The notes beneath the pieces are model-generated. The model was given only the letters and a program-made list of their open reading frames with translations, had not been told where the DNA came from and ran no database searches. A stretch of 64,000 nucleotides of DNA from Steinernema hermaphroditum (taxonomy: Eukaryota; Nematoda; Chromadorea; Rhabditida; Steinernematidae), in assembly GCA_030435675.1 (NCBI GenBank), contig CM059622.1:15810001-15874000 (forward strand), given 5' to 3'. This document shows positions 25,981 to 37,422 of this stretch, piece after piece (within the stretch, counting starts at the first letter, position 1; every line of letters starts with the position of its first letter). A program made the position numbers and the translations under genes.

Positions 25981-26033
25981 AGCTCACGTGGTAAAGGCGC
26001 AAACGTTTACGTACGTGCGAATACCTATACAAT

Positions 26034-27435
26034 CTACAATAATACCAAAGCCAGGGACATAAAGACAGAAAAAATCACAAAATGTCCACGCTCGGCTCCG
26101 TCCTTGAGCAGCTTAACCACCCACACCTGGTTATCGTCATCAGTGTGCAGCAGAAGCTCTTCCTCCGCTGGTGGATTGTTCATAGGTGATACTGGAGTTG
26201 TGGAGTTCTGCGGTGGATTAGAAGTCGTAGTAGTAGTAGTCGTTGTTGTTGTGGTGGTAATTACTCTCGTTAATTTCCTAAAACATCACATTACCACAAA
26301 TTCATGCCGAGCTCCACATACACTCCTAAATGCGGGTTGTCCTTTGGAAGAATGACCATTCGACGTGATTCTGCACTATGCGTGCTAAATTTACGGATGT
26401 AGCACCACGAAACTTCACTGATAGAGTATCGCTTGTCAAGTATCACCAAAATATGATATAGATAATCAGGATCGCTGGAATTGTATCATATAAAAGAACA
26501 TTCGTAAATGCATAGACATACTCATCGAACACCTCGGCGGTCAGTTTGAAATTCCCGGCTTTCAGTTGATTCAGAAAATACGATTCACGGGTCCAAGCAG
26601 GCGCCGCCGCATAGACCCTTCCCGTTGGCAGAACCTTCCCAGAAAAGTTGTTTACTATCTCAACCCACTCCTTGTCTTTTCCACATGACCGCTGGCGGTT
26701 CTCCTTGGAATATACCATTTTATACTCATAATAAGGGTCCTGATTGTCCCAGGAGGGTTCTGTGGTCTCTGTGAAGTTAACCAGCAATTCTTCCATCGGT
26801 CAAAAATGACTGTGTTCCTCTTTTGGTCAAACCTAGACGAGCTCACATCACAAATAAACGGTCCACGACCGGGGTCTGTGATTGGCAGATAGTCGACTGA
26901 TGAGCCCAACTCGGAAGAAATGTTGATTTTTGGTTGTTCTCTAGCCATGTCGCCAGCTGTGCGCTCTTCACGTCTAAACAATACAATGCAGCACAACAGC
27001 CCACCACTAACACTTACACATGATCACGAAGATTTTTCCAGCTCTGAATTCCAAAGTGCGCCTCGTTCCATTCGTTCGCCCACACGTAAACGAGATGCGA
27101 GTATTGAGACGTGTAGAAGACCTTCAGGCTCGACGGTATCATCAGAGAATCGCGTCTTCCATGTTCATATTGATCCAGTTTACTGTTGAACTCGTCATAC
27201 GTTGTGTCGCCGTTGAGAACGTGGTAATTGCCACCTGGGCTCTGAAATGAGCCATCGCGAAAGAGCACAAAGAAGCTGTCCTTGAACATTCTGAAGTCGC
27301 ATGGTTTCACTGAAACAAGACGATAGGTAAGCAATGATGAAAAGTAGGAAACTGCTTACAGTGTGTAGGCCTAGATATGGTGCTGACAGCGGTTATGGCA
27401 CAGAGCAGCAGGGCGAGATGAACGCAGCCGATCAT
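26034..27435 (-). CDS. Secreted or GPI/TM-anchored protein, unknown family, Thr-rich
   Basis: Proposed minus-strand exons, in order, are 27435-27360, 27309-27018, 26973-26847, 26766-26447 and 26277-26034, which join in frame to 352 residues. A signal peptide MIGCVHLALLLCAITAVS is followed by a region opening KPCDFRMFKDSFFVLF. The last exon contains a run of about a dozen threonines (encoded near 26229-26262), a Pro/Asn/Thr stretch and a hydrophobic C-terminus (GHFVIFSVFMSLALVLL), which fits a mucin-like stalk with a GPI or membrane anchor. Exon 4 ends in a second hydrophobic stretch (IPAILIIYIIFW). The exon 3/4 junction (CACAGAG acceptor) is the weakest. Exon 2 is 292 nt with the same phases as exon 2 of the divergent gene at 28032. 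No known domain is recognised. Confidence 0.65.
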
Positions 27436-28031
27436 TGCCGACTCCGGAATACGGAATGGCACAGGACCGGTCCGTGGACCCGATCGTTGAAGACTAGCGC
27501 TTCGAGCGAGACATCAGGCTTCTGCAAAATGAGACAGTCATTTTGCAGACAAAATGAGATAGTTACTTTGCAGACAAAAGACAAAATGAGGCAGTCACTT
27601 TTCAAACAAGAGACAGCACAAAAAAAAAGAAGAAAGCAACAAATCCTTCATGGACACAGCCAGTCGGGGTTTTCGTGTCGAGACCGAAGCTAGACAGCGT
27701 GCAAGAATGGTCCATTGAAACAGCGCTATTTCTGAGATCAACCCATTTCGGATTACTCACTATCCTGCAAGATTCTACTTTTTACACCGTTTCCCGTGCT
27801 ACTTTGTCGTTGTCACAGAACGATAGCAGCTCTACTGTCCGTTTCTTTGTAACCATTGGAAAAATCGCACGCCTTGAGATTATGACACTGTACACGTGCA
27901 TTTTGAACAATTCGATCCGTTTAATGTCTACTTTTGCAGGCGGTAGACTAAATGTCTACTTATGCCCGGCCAGTTCCTTCAAAAGAGAGTTCATTGAGCG
28001 GTCTACGTCACTCCGGAAGCTGAGCTGAACG
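27436..28031. promoter_or_regulatory. Divergent spacer between two paralogous secreted-protein genes
   Basis: The 596-bp spacer separates the start codons of the head-to-head genes. Between 27519 and 27615 it carries three imperfect copies of GCAGACAAAATGAGACAGTC. No promoter motif is identified. Confidence 0.4.
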
Positions 28032-29298
28032 ATGCACGGTGTGACGGCTCTGCTGTTGCTCGGGATCGCCGTTGTTGCTGGTAGTCCGGACAGTGAGCCA
28101 TGTAAGTTGACTGTCCTTATGCCTATACTTCTAATCAGATGATATGTTCAGATGAGCCATGTGATGTGCTGCTCTTTCGCGACAGCTACATCGCTTTCGG
28201 CACGGAATACGGACTCGTCTACGTCAGCGGCAACCAGTCGTCGCTAGAAGTGCTCAACGAGAAGATCAACTTCCTAGCCCGCAAAAAGTCCATCAAAAGT
28301 CCTACGCTGAAACGCGATCGGGTGGCCATCTTTAGTGACTTGAAACGCTCGTCGATCCTGTCGACTCAATTCGCTTTGGATGAGGACGGGGAGCTGAATG
28401 AGCTGCGCGTTGGAGTTGTTCGCATGAATGATCTCACGTCGAAGTTAGTCACATTGGTTTTTTTTGATCGAGTAAATCTCTTTTAGAGAAATGGGATTTC
28501 TTCACTACGACATATTCGAAGAGCATGAGATGAATCGTACAACCGGTGTGCCATATGCGAACAAAAAGAGCACCAACGAATTCGGTATATGTCTGCCAAA
28601 CACGAGGAAATTTAGATCTGAAGAGAATGTGTTGGAATACGATTTTAATCGAACAATTTCGTTTCGCACTGAAATATCACCAACACAACATTTCAAGTAC
28701 TTTGAACGGTATAATGGGAGCGCTGCGAATTGTACTGAGGTGGGCTTCCCACTATGTCATTTATCATTTCTTTTGTTCTTATAGTTTGACGATGATGTGG
28801 AGCCGATTCCTTTTCAGTCAGAAGATGGAAAGTTCTCACTTACGCTTCATGAGGATAATTCGACGCTAAAGTGAGATATCTATTTTTAACGGTTATCTGC
28901 TTACTGTGTGTTCTTCTTCTAGCGCGTTGTTCTACGTTTTGGATCGCTCTGTTAGCAATAAGTCTAGCTGTTACTTCCGAAAAGCACTTCTCGAATGGAA
29001 TGAAACATGGGTTCCAGTCATTATCCCGACGAATAGTATTAGTTCCTTGGGCGTGTAAGTGGAAATGCTAGTTCGTGGCGCAAAAGCAGTTTGGTGTTGT
29101 AGGCAATTTGTGGAACCACAGGTAGGTGCCGGTGCCGAAATCAGCGGTGCCGAAGCCACAAGTACGGAAACCCCTGATGACGACACAGAAGAGGAAGCCC
29201 CTGATATGGACACAGAAGATGTAGCCCCTGATGACGATACAGAAGAGGAAATGCCGAAGTTTGACGTTCTTCCTACTTTAATAGAGAGAAAAAAGTAA
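28032..29298 (+). CDS. Secreted protein, unknown family, acidic C-terminus
   Basis: Exons 28032-28101, 28152-28443, 28487-28739, 28785-28870, 28923-29052 and 29122-29298 join in frame to 335 residues. The signal peptide is MHGVTALLLLGIAVVAGSPD, and the mature region opens YEPCDVLLFRDSYIAF. The C-terminus holds an acidic repeat of the type PDDDTEEEAPDMDTEDVAPD and ends LIERKK with no membrane anchor. The first intron has the same phase as in the head-to-head gene at 26034-27435, and both second exons are 292 nt, so the two are diverged duplicates. An alternative reading of exon 5 without the last intron would stop at GTG TAA near 29057. The function is unknown. Confidence 0.7.
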
Positions 29299-29522
29299 AG
29301 CGGCTCAAGTGTGATCGAATCCTCAGTTTTACAACTTGTGCTACTGTACTGTTCCATTTGTATGAGTTCCAGGCTCTGACGAAGTTTCGATATGTGGAGG
29401 ATGACAGCCGCGGTCCGGCTCAGGAATAAAGTTGGAGTATCCGTCTCGTTGTGTTGAAGAACTTTCCCCCGGTTAATAGTTGATGCAGCTCTGTTGAGAT
29501 ACCTCTGGAAGGCATTTCTACT

Positions 29523-29528
29523 TTTATT
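29523..29528 (-). terminator. Poly(A) signal AATAAA
   Basis: AATAAA on the minus strand, 6 bases past the stop codon of the gene at 29534-31390. Confidence 0.5.
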
Positions 29529-29533
29529 TGCGT

Positions 29534-31390
29534 TCAGTTAAACAGTTTACGAAGCATGACAAAATGTTGATTTAGTGAATCCCGGCGAACTTGCAGCTCT
29601 AGCACTCTTTTTGAATTTCTCCTAAAAAAGCTCATATAAAATCATCGTAATTTACAAAACGTACAAACACACCTTTTAACGTAGTTCCTCCAGAACAGCG
29701 TAATCGGGAGCACTACGTAGTATAGAACCACAAGATCAAACTCTGCAATCGATTTCGCCTTGTGGAGAGGATCTTCGATGGAAAGCGCGATGGAGGGCAC
29801 AATCAGGGCGGCGGTGAGTCCGAAGAAGCAGTGGATGAAGGCCACTGGGAACATGAACGACACGGCCTCGATGTTCTCTTGGATCTGAACGTTCCTGACT
29901 GCCTGGTAAAGCTCTCTGCACGACGAACCTGCGACTTATAGGCTAACGTCGAGAATATCCTCGACTTTATAGAATTGTAGCGCACATTCATGATCCAAAT
30001 GCAGCCCAGAAGGAGCACGGCGAATATGTCGATAGTGGCGACGACGTAGTAGCTCTTCATGGATATGTCGATGGCCGCTTTCGTGACGGAGACCATAGCC
30101 AGAGTTGTCGAAAAGTCAACTTTGACCACATGCACAATGAGGACCATAGTGCAAAGGCTTATAGCAACGCCGCACAGATAGATGCCAAGTCGGCATCCCT
30201 TCTTTTCATAGGATTTGGCGCGGACGGTAGCACAGAAGCGCTCAAGAGACCAAGCGAAAACGGTCCCGACGATGCCTGCCGTGCCGAAGATTTTGAGCAG
30301 TTTGAAGGAACTTCCAACACGAGCGGAGAAGGGATGGACGGGGCAATCCTAAAAGGGTACCATAAGCATAGTGCTAAGGACAAGCGTGAAAGTAGCTGAT
30401 GTAGCTCTCACTTTTTACTCGATAACGACAATGTGTTTTCATTTTTGAGAGTGAGAATCATTGAATCAAACGGCTATTTACAGTACTCTGGTGTAAACTT
30501 GCTCAGTGATAAGAAACACAATAATGACTCCCACAGAGCTACTAAAATCAACCACATCCATCTGTGTTACATGATCTCGAGGACATAGCGGCAGTGAATC
30601 GGTATACTACAATTGTCTACGTAGCTCATTGCGAACGTGTCTGGTTTGGAAACTGGTCGAGGTCGGTTCGATGCCGGCCTCAGTCCCTCTCGGAAACCGA
30701 CCGCTCCTCGAATAATCGAATGCGGCGAAATGTCTGCTGTTTTTCAAATGCGCTAAAGCAAATTCTAAGTCTCACGACGCGGTTACTGATCGCTTTTGTG
30801 GACTTCAAAAAATAGACCATAAGCGAATGCGGAAGGCCTCCAAACCAATCTCCGACCTAACCCATGTCAACGTCAATCCTATGCCCCCAGGGTTGTGATG
30901 TCTTTATCCTAAAAGCCGCTAGGCCTACCGTGTTAAAGTTAAAGTCTTAAACAGATTTCCAAAATTTGCGAATGTACAACGCTCAACCCTATATGTTTGA
31001 CATTGACATAAACACTAGTTCCTGTTATCGATGCATGAAATTACCACAATAAAGGCAATGTTTCTGAGCTTACTTCTCCCATATTGATAGCCTTGACGAC
31101 TGTAAATCTCAAAAAGTCGTAGCCATCACTTAACAGTGATCCCGTGGCACTGATGACGACCATAAAAAAGTGAAGCCTGATAATTATTTGGGCGTTTTTG
31201 TGGAAGGACCGCGTGAAATTCTGAAATATATCGACTTATCCTCTGTCTCTATTTCTGCGCTCACCTCACAGAAGACAATCAACAAAAGAGAAATAATTCC
31301 GGCAATGGAACAAAACGATTTGAGTCCCATGATGCCGACGAAGACGTAGTCTTCCGAAAGCGACAGGCCATCGGCGCACAGTTGCTCCAT
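29534..31390 (-). CDS. Srab-like 7TM chemoreceptor, complete, 5 exons
   Basis: Minus-strand exons 31390-31265, 31220-31074, 30348-29929, 29884-29673 and 29621-29534 give 330 residues. Landmarks are MEQLCADGLSLSEDYVFV, FHKNAQIIIRLHFFMVV (TM2), SDGYDFLRFTVVK, DCPVHPFSARVGSSFKL, FAWSLERFCATVRAKSYEKK, STLAYKSQ, IQENIEAVSFMFPVAFIHC (TM6) and LFWRNYVKR. The tail ends FVMLRKLFN. Exons 3-5 of the 15.1-kb reference are fused into one 420-nt exon. Intron 2 (725 bp) contains a tRNA-like repeat. It is a close paralogue of the gene at 36175, and the block around exon 4 is nearly identical between them. Confidence 0.92.
30605..30690 (+). repeat. tRNA-like (SINE-like) element
   Basis: It contains GTAGCTCATTGCGAACGTGT (A-box-like, sharing GCTCATTGCGAACGT with the element at 5.6 kb) and, about 35 bases on, GGTCGGTTCGATGCCGGCC (B-box-like). 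It lies in intron 2 of the 29.5-kb chemoreceptor gene, antisense to it. The cloverleaf is poor, so a functional tRNA is unlikely. Confidence 0.45.
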
Positions 31391-34300
31391 GCCCTGAAAA
31401 TAGCGAGAACTCGTGGGTGAGACGCAGTACTACGAAACGGCAAAGTTTGTTATTAACGAAGCCAATGTCAGAGAATGTCAGAAACTTGTAAACAGACGAA
31501 GGTGGAAAAGGATAAACAGGCGCCGTTTCGTCGATGAACTCGCTGGGAAATAGTTAAACAATTGCATTAACCTTCTTCTTGTTTCTACAGGTGGTTCTTT
31601 GGCGAAACAAACGCTCCGGGACGGGGATAATTTATGGGCGATCAGGAGGAGAAGAAACAACAAGTATCTCGGTAATTTAAGGTAATTGAAGATGGGTATA
31701 AATTCATGGCAATTACCATATCTAACGTCAGAAATCTATAGATGGAAATCCAGTTTGTTGACGTCTGATGATCTATGCGAATGAACCAAAAAGCTCGCTT
31801 TGGATACGGTAGAGTAATCGGTAAACATATTTGCAAACAAGTATTGGAAAGTGCATTAAATTTCCTAGCAGAACCTAAAAGCTTCGTTTCACACAAAATA
31901 CGAAACGAAAACACTATTATTCTACGAATAATTGCTACTCAACATCTGAATTATTTGGTGCTGGTGCACTACGGTGATATACTCCAAGGTTCAAATCGGT
32001 TTGTTCGCTCAAAAGTCGAAAAAAGGTCTGCAATGTTGGTTGCTATTCATTCGATTTCAGCGATGTGTGTGGGCCGAACTTTCGACTAAATCACATGCGA
32101 ATGCCCACCTACTTTGAGGTGCGCTGCCTTTAGAAAGCCTTGGTTGGGTTGCCAACAGAAACAGCCAAGGGCAAATTGAAGCTAACTACTAGAAAGGGAA
32201 AACATATGAACTCGTCGTTACCGTGTCAGGCAGAGTTACAATTATGAAATATAAATTTTCGGAGTCTTTGAACACAGTGACCAAATCGCTTTCTCAATTC
32301 TCAGAAAATGAAAAGAAATAAACAAAAAAAATGTACGTACTTTGTTCTCTAGCGCGGCACCGTCCAATATCCGATTCGGAAATCTTTCTGTTTTTGAAGT
32401 CGCTCGAAGTTTCTCGGAAAACCTCATAGTTTTTAAGAAACAGACCTCAAAAGGCAGTATGAACTTTACTAGATCGTAAATTGAAATAAGCGGTTAACCA
32501 ATAGAGGATCATTCTACGTGCCAAAGGCTGGTAATCTAAGCTAAGACACCCGTATTTCGCTTCAAAATAAAGCGAAGCTAGGCGTGTCAGGACCATTTTA
32601 CCACATCGGAACCAAACGATAGATGAATAATCCAGAAAGTAAATGCAAAAAAATGATGCAGCATGAATGAGAAACAATCGGCTGAACGGTTTTTCCTCAA
32701 CCTGAACTTTTTCAAAATTTCATTCACATTGTTCGTTTCATACAATAGCTTTCACAATAACTAAATAAACAAAAGTTCGGCTTCGAACTCGTGACTAATA
32801 GGACGCTTAACTGGGAAAAGAAGAAAACAAGTTCAACGAGGGTTCTGGCCATAAGAGTGATCTGAAAATAACAACAAAACGAGTCAGAAGAACAGTATAA
32901 TAGCTGAACATGTTTTGACTACGGAAGTAAAGCGTTCATTCAACTAATACTCTCTGTTCAACCGCACATTGTAGGGCTGGCCGCCGTTTCCACTTCCCGG
33001 GTCCAAATGCGATGCCCATTGACGTCAAACCCACTGTAGTAATACTACATTTCAGACGACATCTAATGACAGCTTAAATGGTGGTGCTTCCGGGTAGTTG
33101 TACAACTTGAGTTCAGCATTAAGTTTCGATTTTTGTTTCGCAAAAAAAAGTAGAAAAATAGGTGCCAAATGAAACGAAATTTCGGCATCTCTGGGTAGGA
33201 AGTCTTAAGATCATCTAACTATAAAGTGGATCCTGTGTAAGGCGTGCATCAGGGTAGTTGTACAACTCGAGTTCAGCATAAAATTTCAAAGCTTATTTCC
33301 CAAAAAAGGTACGAATCGACATGTTAATTAAACCGAAATCTCGAAATTCTAGAATTCTGGGAATTTCGACTCGGCATCTCTGGGCAGGAAGATCTTCTAC
33401 CTATAAAGAAGATCCTGTGTAAGGCGTCCAGGCTGGCGTTTCTCGATGGCAACCACTAGACAAGTGCGAATGTGAAGCTTGTGACTAAGCGGCAAAATGT
33501 GAGGAAAAACAAAAATAAAAAACAGGAATACAATTAAACTACGAAGGCGATATTCGAATGCGTCTATCGTTACAAACTTCACACATCCCCATGATACAAG
33601 AAGAGAATTTAGACGGAAACAAGCAGATTTCATTGGAACAACCTAACAGAAGTAGTGTTTCGTGTACTGTACTAACTTGGGTTATTTATCGCTTGGAAAT
33701 TCGTTAATTGTGTACAGTTGAGTTACCAAGAACAAAGCATTATAGTATGAACAGGGGAACAGATAATTTGATTTCAGAAAGAGCAAATGACAAAGGAGGG
33801 GAAGAGGGGATAATTGATCGATCCAGCAAGGAAACCTTTCGAAGTGTTCCGCCTCAGATCGAGCTAAAATTGTCAAAAAGGTAGGCATACATTATTGAAT
33901 GTTAAACCCAAAAGTCCGTCAGCACACTTGACCATATGAAAGCCCTCAAAAGTTACGACTAAAGCCATATGACCGATAGTGTGATACCTGCCAGGAAGAG
34001 CTCGGACTTTTCAATATTTCAATTATATGCTTGTTGGTAATCATAGCAGGAGAAAATTAAAAAAGGATTGTTGGGGAAGGAAGTAGAAGCCGAGCCCGAA
34101 AAATGGCAGCAAAGGCATTACCCGGTTCGACCACGTAGGCATGCTGGCAAAGTTGACTATAATCTGGACACCGTACCAATTGGAACCATTCAAATTAGTT
34201 CAAAGAAATTGACTCCAAAACGAATGAACAAAAGACCAGACGAATGAATAGGATTGTATCGTGACCGAGGAGTGGGACAGAGACAATGAAGTCTCTCATG

Positions 34301-34455
34301 GTGGAATGACTTCGTGCCTCCTATGCTCGTTTCCTACCGCCTTATAGGTGTGCCTAATGAACACTCCCAGCGAGGTCGTTCAAGCTAAATTCGCAAAGCA
34401 ATAATTAACAAATTGAGAGTTGGAACATTTGCTCAGAATCTCAAAAAACAGAGAT
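31391..34455. other. Gene-poor interval
   Basis: No gene is recognised; the frames at 31.6-32.7 kb are AT-rich and featureless. A two-unit tandem repeat lies at about 33090-33430. TTCGGCATCTCTGGG occurs at about 33181 and a similar string at about 33370; its complement recurs at 37.8 kb as CCAGAGATGCCGA. Confidence 0.45.
33090..33430. repeat. Two-unit tandem repeat of about 165-180 bp
   Basis: Both units contain, in order, AGGGTAGTTGTACAACT (or GGGTAGTTGTACAACT), GAGTTCAGCAT, GGCATCTCTGGG(T/C)AGGAAG, CTATAAAG and GATCCTGTGTAAGGCGT. The units differ by small insertions and substitutions. Confidence 0.75.
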
Positions 34456-35080
34456 CATTTGTGCCCCCAGCGATCGGTCGGGTCGTCCGCTCGCTCTCTC
34501 TGAGGCTGTCTGAGCCGATTGAGTTGAGTGAGCGGTCGTTCTCGGCCGTCGTTGTCGGCGCAATGATCGCCCCGGCTCCCAGAAGGCCTGGAACACCAGG
34601 GAGCCGTAGTTCCACCGTCTTGCCAAGAAGCCCGTCACTGCCGCCCGACTCCACTCGCGCCGCCAGAGAAGCCGAAGAACCGCCACAATTCCGAAGTCCG
34701 CGTCGCCAGCTGCCCTGATGGTTCCCGGTTCGCCTGTTGTGCTCCGACAACGCGTTTCGCCTGCATGCCTGTTCTTCACTCGTGCCGCCCGCGGAAGCTG
34801 CCGAAGAAGCTCCTCAACTCCGACGTCCGCGCCGCCACCTGAGCTGAAGATGGGTTTGCTGTGCTCCACCGTCTCCGGAATCAGCTCTTCGCCTCTCTGA
34901 TGCCCGCGCACACTAATGGGATCGCCGTGCTCTACTCTGATGTGCCGAAGTCAGAAGAAGACCGGCGACTACGGAGTGATAATGTGTTTCTTGTGCATAT
35001 ATATGACGTCTCGCAAGGCGTAAGCCTTTGATACGAGAAATAAACTCGTAAACTCGTAAACTCAAAAAACAAAAAAAAAG
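34456..35080 (+). repeat. Retroposon-like repeat R1, long copy
   Basis: It begins CATTTGTGCCCCCAGCGATC and contains GAGTGAGCGGTCGTTCTCGG, CCGGCTCCCAGAAGGCCTGG and CGTAGTTCCACCGTCT. It ends in a simple tail (ACTCGTAAACTCGTAAACTC, then an A-rich run). The variable simple-repeat tail and lack of coding capacity suggest a non-autonomous element copied by a LINE. Other copies lie at 8.5, 21.6, 39.8, 46.8, 50.3 and 56.3-56.8 kb. Confidence 0.7.
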
Positions 35081-36174
35081 TATTTACAGGAAACAGAGAG
35101 ATCTACGGGATTTAAGGAATACGCACAACGCAGGATGCAGCGCTGTTCGGAGTGCTCTTAAAAGGTACACTTCCCCATGCACACGCACACTAATAACATA
35201 ATAACCGTGCGTTTGCGGAAACCGTATACCGGGACGTAAGCTCAACATTGTAGTTAATCTTTAATAAGCGAATTTGCGCAGATGGAACCCTTCGAAGGCG
35301 TACGTACTTTGACCCGACAACAAGGCCAACTCCCTAATCAAATAGTCCTCTATCTCAATTAGTGAGTGCGACGTCGGGCAGGTGAAATCAGCGGTCGACA
35401 TGCGTTCTTAGAAAACACTCTGAAACTGGGAAGGTCCCTGTGTCTTCGCAGAAACAAGCAAATGTCGCCTCAGATGACTCACAAGGGAAGGCTCCCAAGA
35501 GCCACTCCATTGAGAGTCGAGTTCAAAGCCCTCGAGGCGGCAAAAGTCATCGAAAATTCTTCGGAAGGACTGGGAGAATCCGTGTGAATACATCTGAGCC
35601 ATGTTTGGTCCTTAGGTTTCAATGGAACATAGCCTTGTTTTCACGCAACTTGTCAGTGCATCTCACCTAGGTATACCTCCAAGCGACGTTTCATAGGACC
35701 GAGCCACAGAAGAAAAAGGTTTCTTCAAAGTTCTGGCTTTCGTATTCCCCGCGATATTCCCCGCGATGATCCCCCTTTCGTATTCCCCGCGATGATCCTC
35801 GCGATGATCTTACCCACTGTCTTAGACCTTCTCTTATGCCATCTCTGCCCATGCCACCTCTGGTTTATACCGCATTCAAAGCCTAATCCTATGCTTTGTC
35901 CATTCCTTACTCTGCTCCATGCTCATTCCACTCCCGATCTCTGTTTCAAGTTTATCGCTTATCAGTCTCTTCCCCAGATCGTGCCTTCCACATCGAAGTG
36001 AACAATAAGGCTCTAGAAAGCCTGAAACACCACAGCTGCTCGACATCCGGGAAGGAAGGAAGCGATTTTTTATTATTTAAGGGTGCAACTGAAGATCGTA
36101 TTGATTGGTCCTTAGATGTTGTCTCACATTATTGTTTTGCTTTATGACTGTTTTTTTTATTATCCTAATTTTTC
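35081..36174. other. Gene-poor interval
   Basis: No gene is recognised. A small tandem repeat of TTCCCCGCGATGATC-like units lies at 35744-35810. Confidence 0.4.
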
Positions 36175-37422
36175 TTAATTAAACAATTTGCGCAGCATAG
36201 TAAAATGATTATTCAGTGAATCGCCGTGAACTTTCAGCTCAACCACTCGTTTGGCGTTCTTCCTAAACATAGCTATAGATCACAGGAAGCCGCATTCAGT
36301 GCACACCTTTTAACGTAGTTCCTCCAGAACAGCGTAATCGGGAGCACTACGTAGTATAGAACCACAAGATCAAACTCTGCAATCGATTTCGCCTTGTGGA
36401 GAGGATCTTCGATGGAAAGCGCGATGGAGGGCACAATCAGGGCGGCGGTGAGTCCGAAGAAGCAGTGGATGAAGGCCACTGGGAACATGAACGACACGGC
36501 CTCGATGTTCTCTTGGATCTGAACGTTCCTGACTGCCTGGTAAAGCTCTCTTCACGACGAACCTGCGACTTATAAGCCAGCGTCGAGAATATCCTCGACT
36601 TTATAGAATTGTAGCGCACATTCATGATCCAAATGCAGCCCAGAAGGAGCACGCTTACGATCTCAATTGCCGCCAGGCCATAGTAGAACTTCATGGATAT
36701 GTCGATGGCCGGTTTCGTGACGGACACCATAGAAAGTAGAGCTGAGAAGTCGATCCTGGAGAGGTGAACGGACACGTCGACTATTGCAAGGCCAATCGCT
36801 ACGAGGCAAAGGGAAGCTCCTAGTTTGGAGCTCTTCTTCTCGTACGACTTGGCGAAGATCGTTGCACAGAGACGTTCCAGAGACCAAGCGAAGATGGTGC
36901 CTATTATCCCGGAAGTCCCGAAGATCTTGATTAGTTTGAATGAGGCACCCACTCGAGCAGAGAAGGGATGAACTGAGCAGTCCTAAAAGGGCATGAATTT
37001 CGCACATTATTTGGTCACCTAATCGTTTTCAGTAAACAGCATTACGCACAGATTAGCTATTAAATTTATGGGTTGAGTCACCGTATTTTTCCTGCTTACC
37101 TCTTCGATATTCATTGACTTGATAGCGGTAAACCGAAGAAAATCATAGCCGTCACTTAGGAGCGATCCAGTGGCACTAATGGCGACCATACCGAAATGAA
37201 GATACACTATCATTCGGGCGTTTTTGTGGAAGGACTTGGTCAAATCCTAAACTGTTCCCATCAGAAGATGTCTCTGTGTTTGCGGCTTGCCTCAAAGTAT
37301 GTGATGAGTAGGACGGAAATAACTCCAGCAAATGCACAAAACGACTTGAGTCCCATGATGGTGACAAAGAGGGAATCTTCGGATAGGGATATCCCTTCGG
37401 CGCAAAGCTGTTCGAGGTCCAT
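36175..37422 (-). CDS. Srab-like 7TM chemoreceptor, complete, 5 exons, GC-AG intron
   Basis: Minus-strand exons 37422-37291, 37246-37100, 36982-36563, 36518-36307 and 36262-36175 give 332 residues. The product opens MDLEQLCAEGISLSEDSL and has FHKNARMIVYLHFGMV (TM2), DCSVHPFSARVGASFKL, FAWSLERLCATIFAKSYEKK, STLAYKSQ, IQENIEAVSFMFPVAFIHC and LFWRNYVKR. Exon boundaries and phases equal those of the 29.5-kb gene. The first intron begins GCAAGC instead of GT, a recognised minor donor type. About 350 bp covering exon 4, the third intron and the end of exon 3 match the 29.5-kb gene with only four differences, while the rest has diverged, pointing to gene conversion. Confidence 0.92.

Noticed and set aside
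34441..34911. 156-residue minus-strand frame
   Set aside because: Antisense to repeat R1; similar frames appear at other R1 copies with frameshifts, so no coding constraint.
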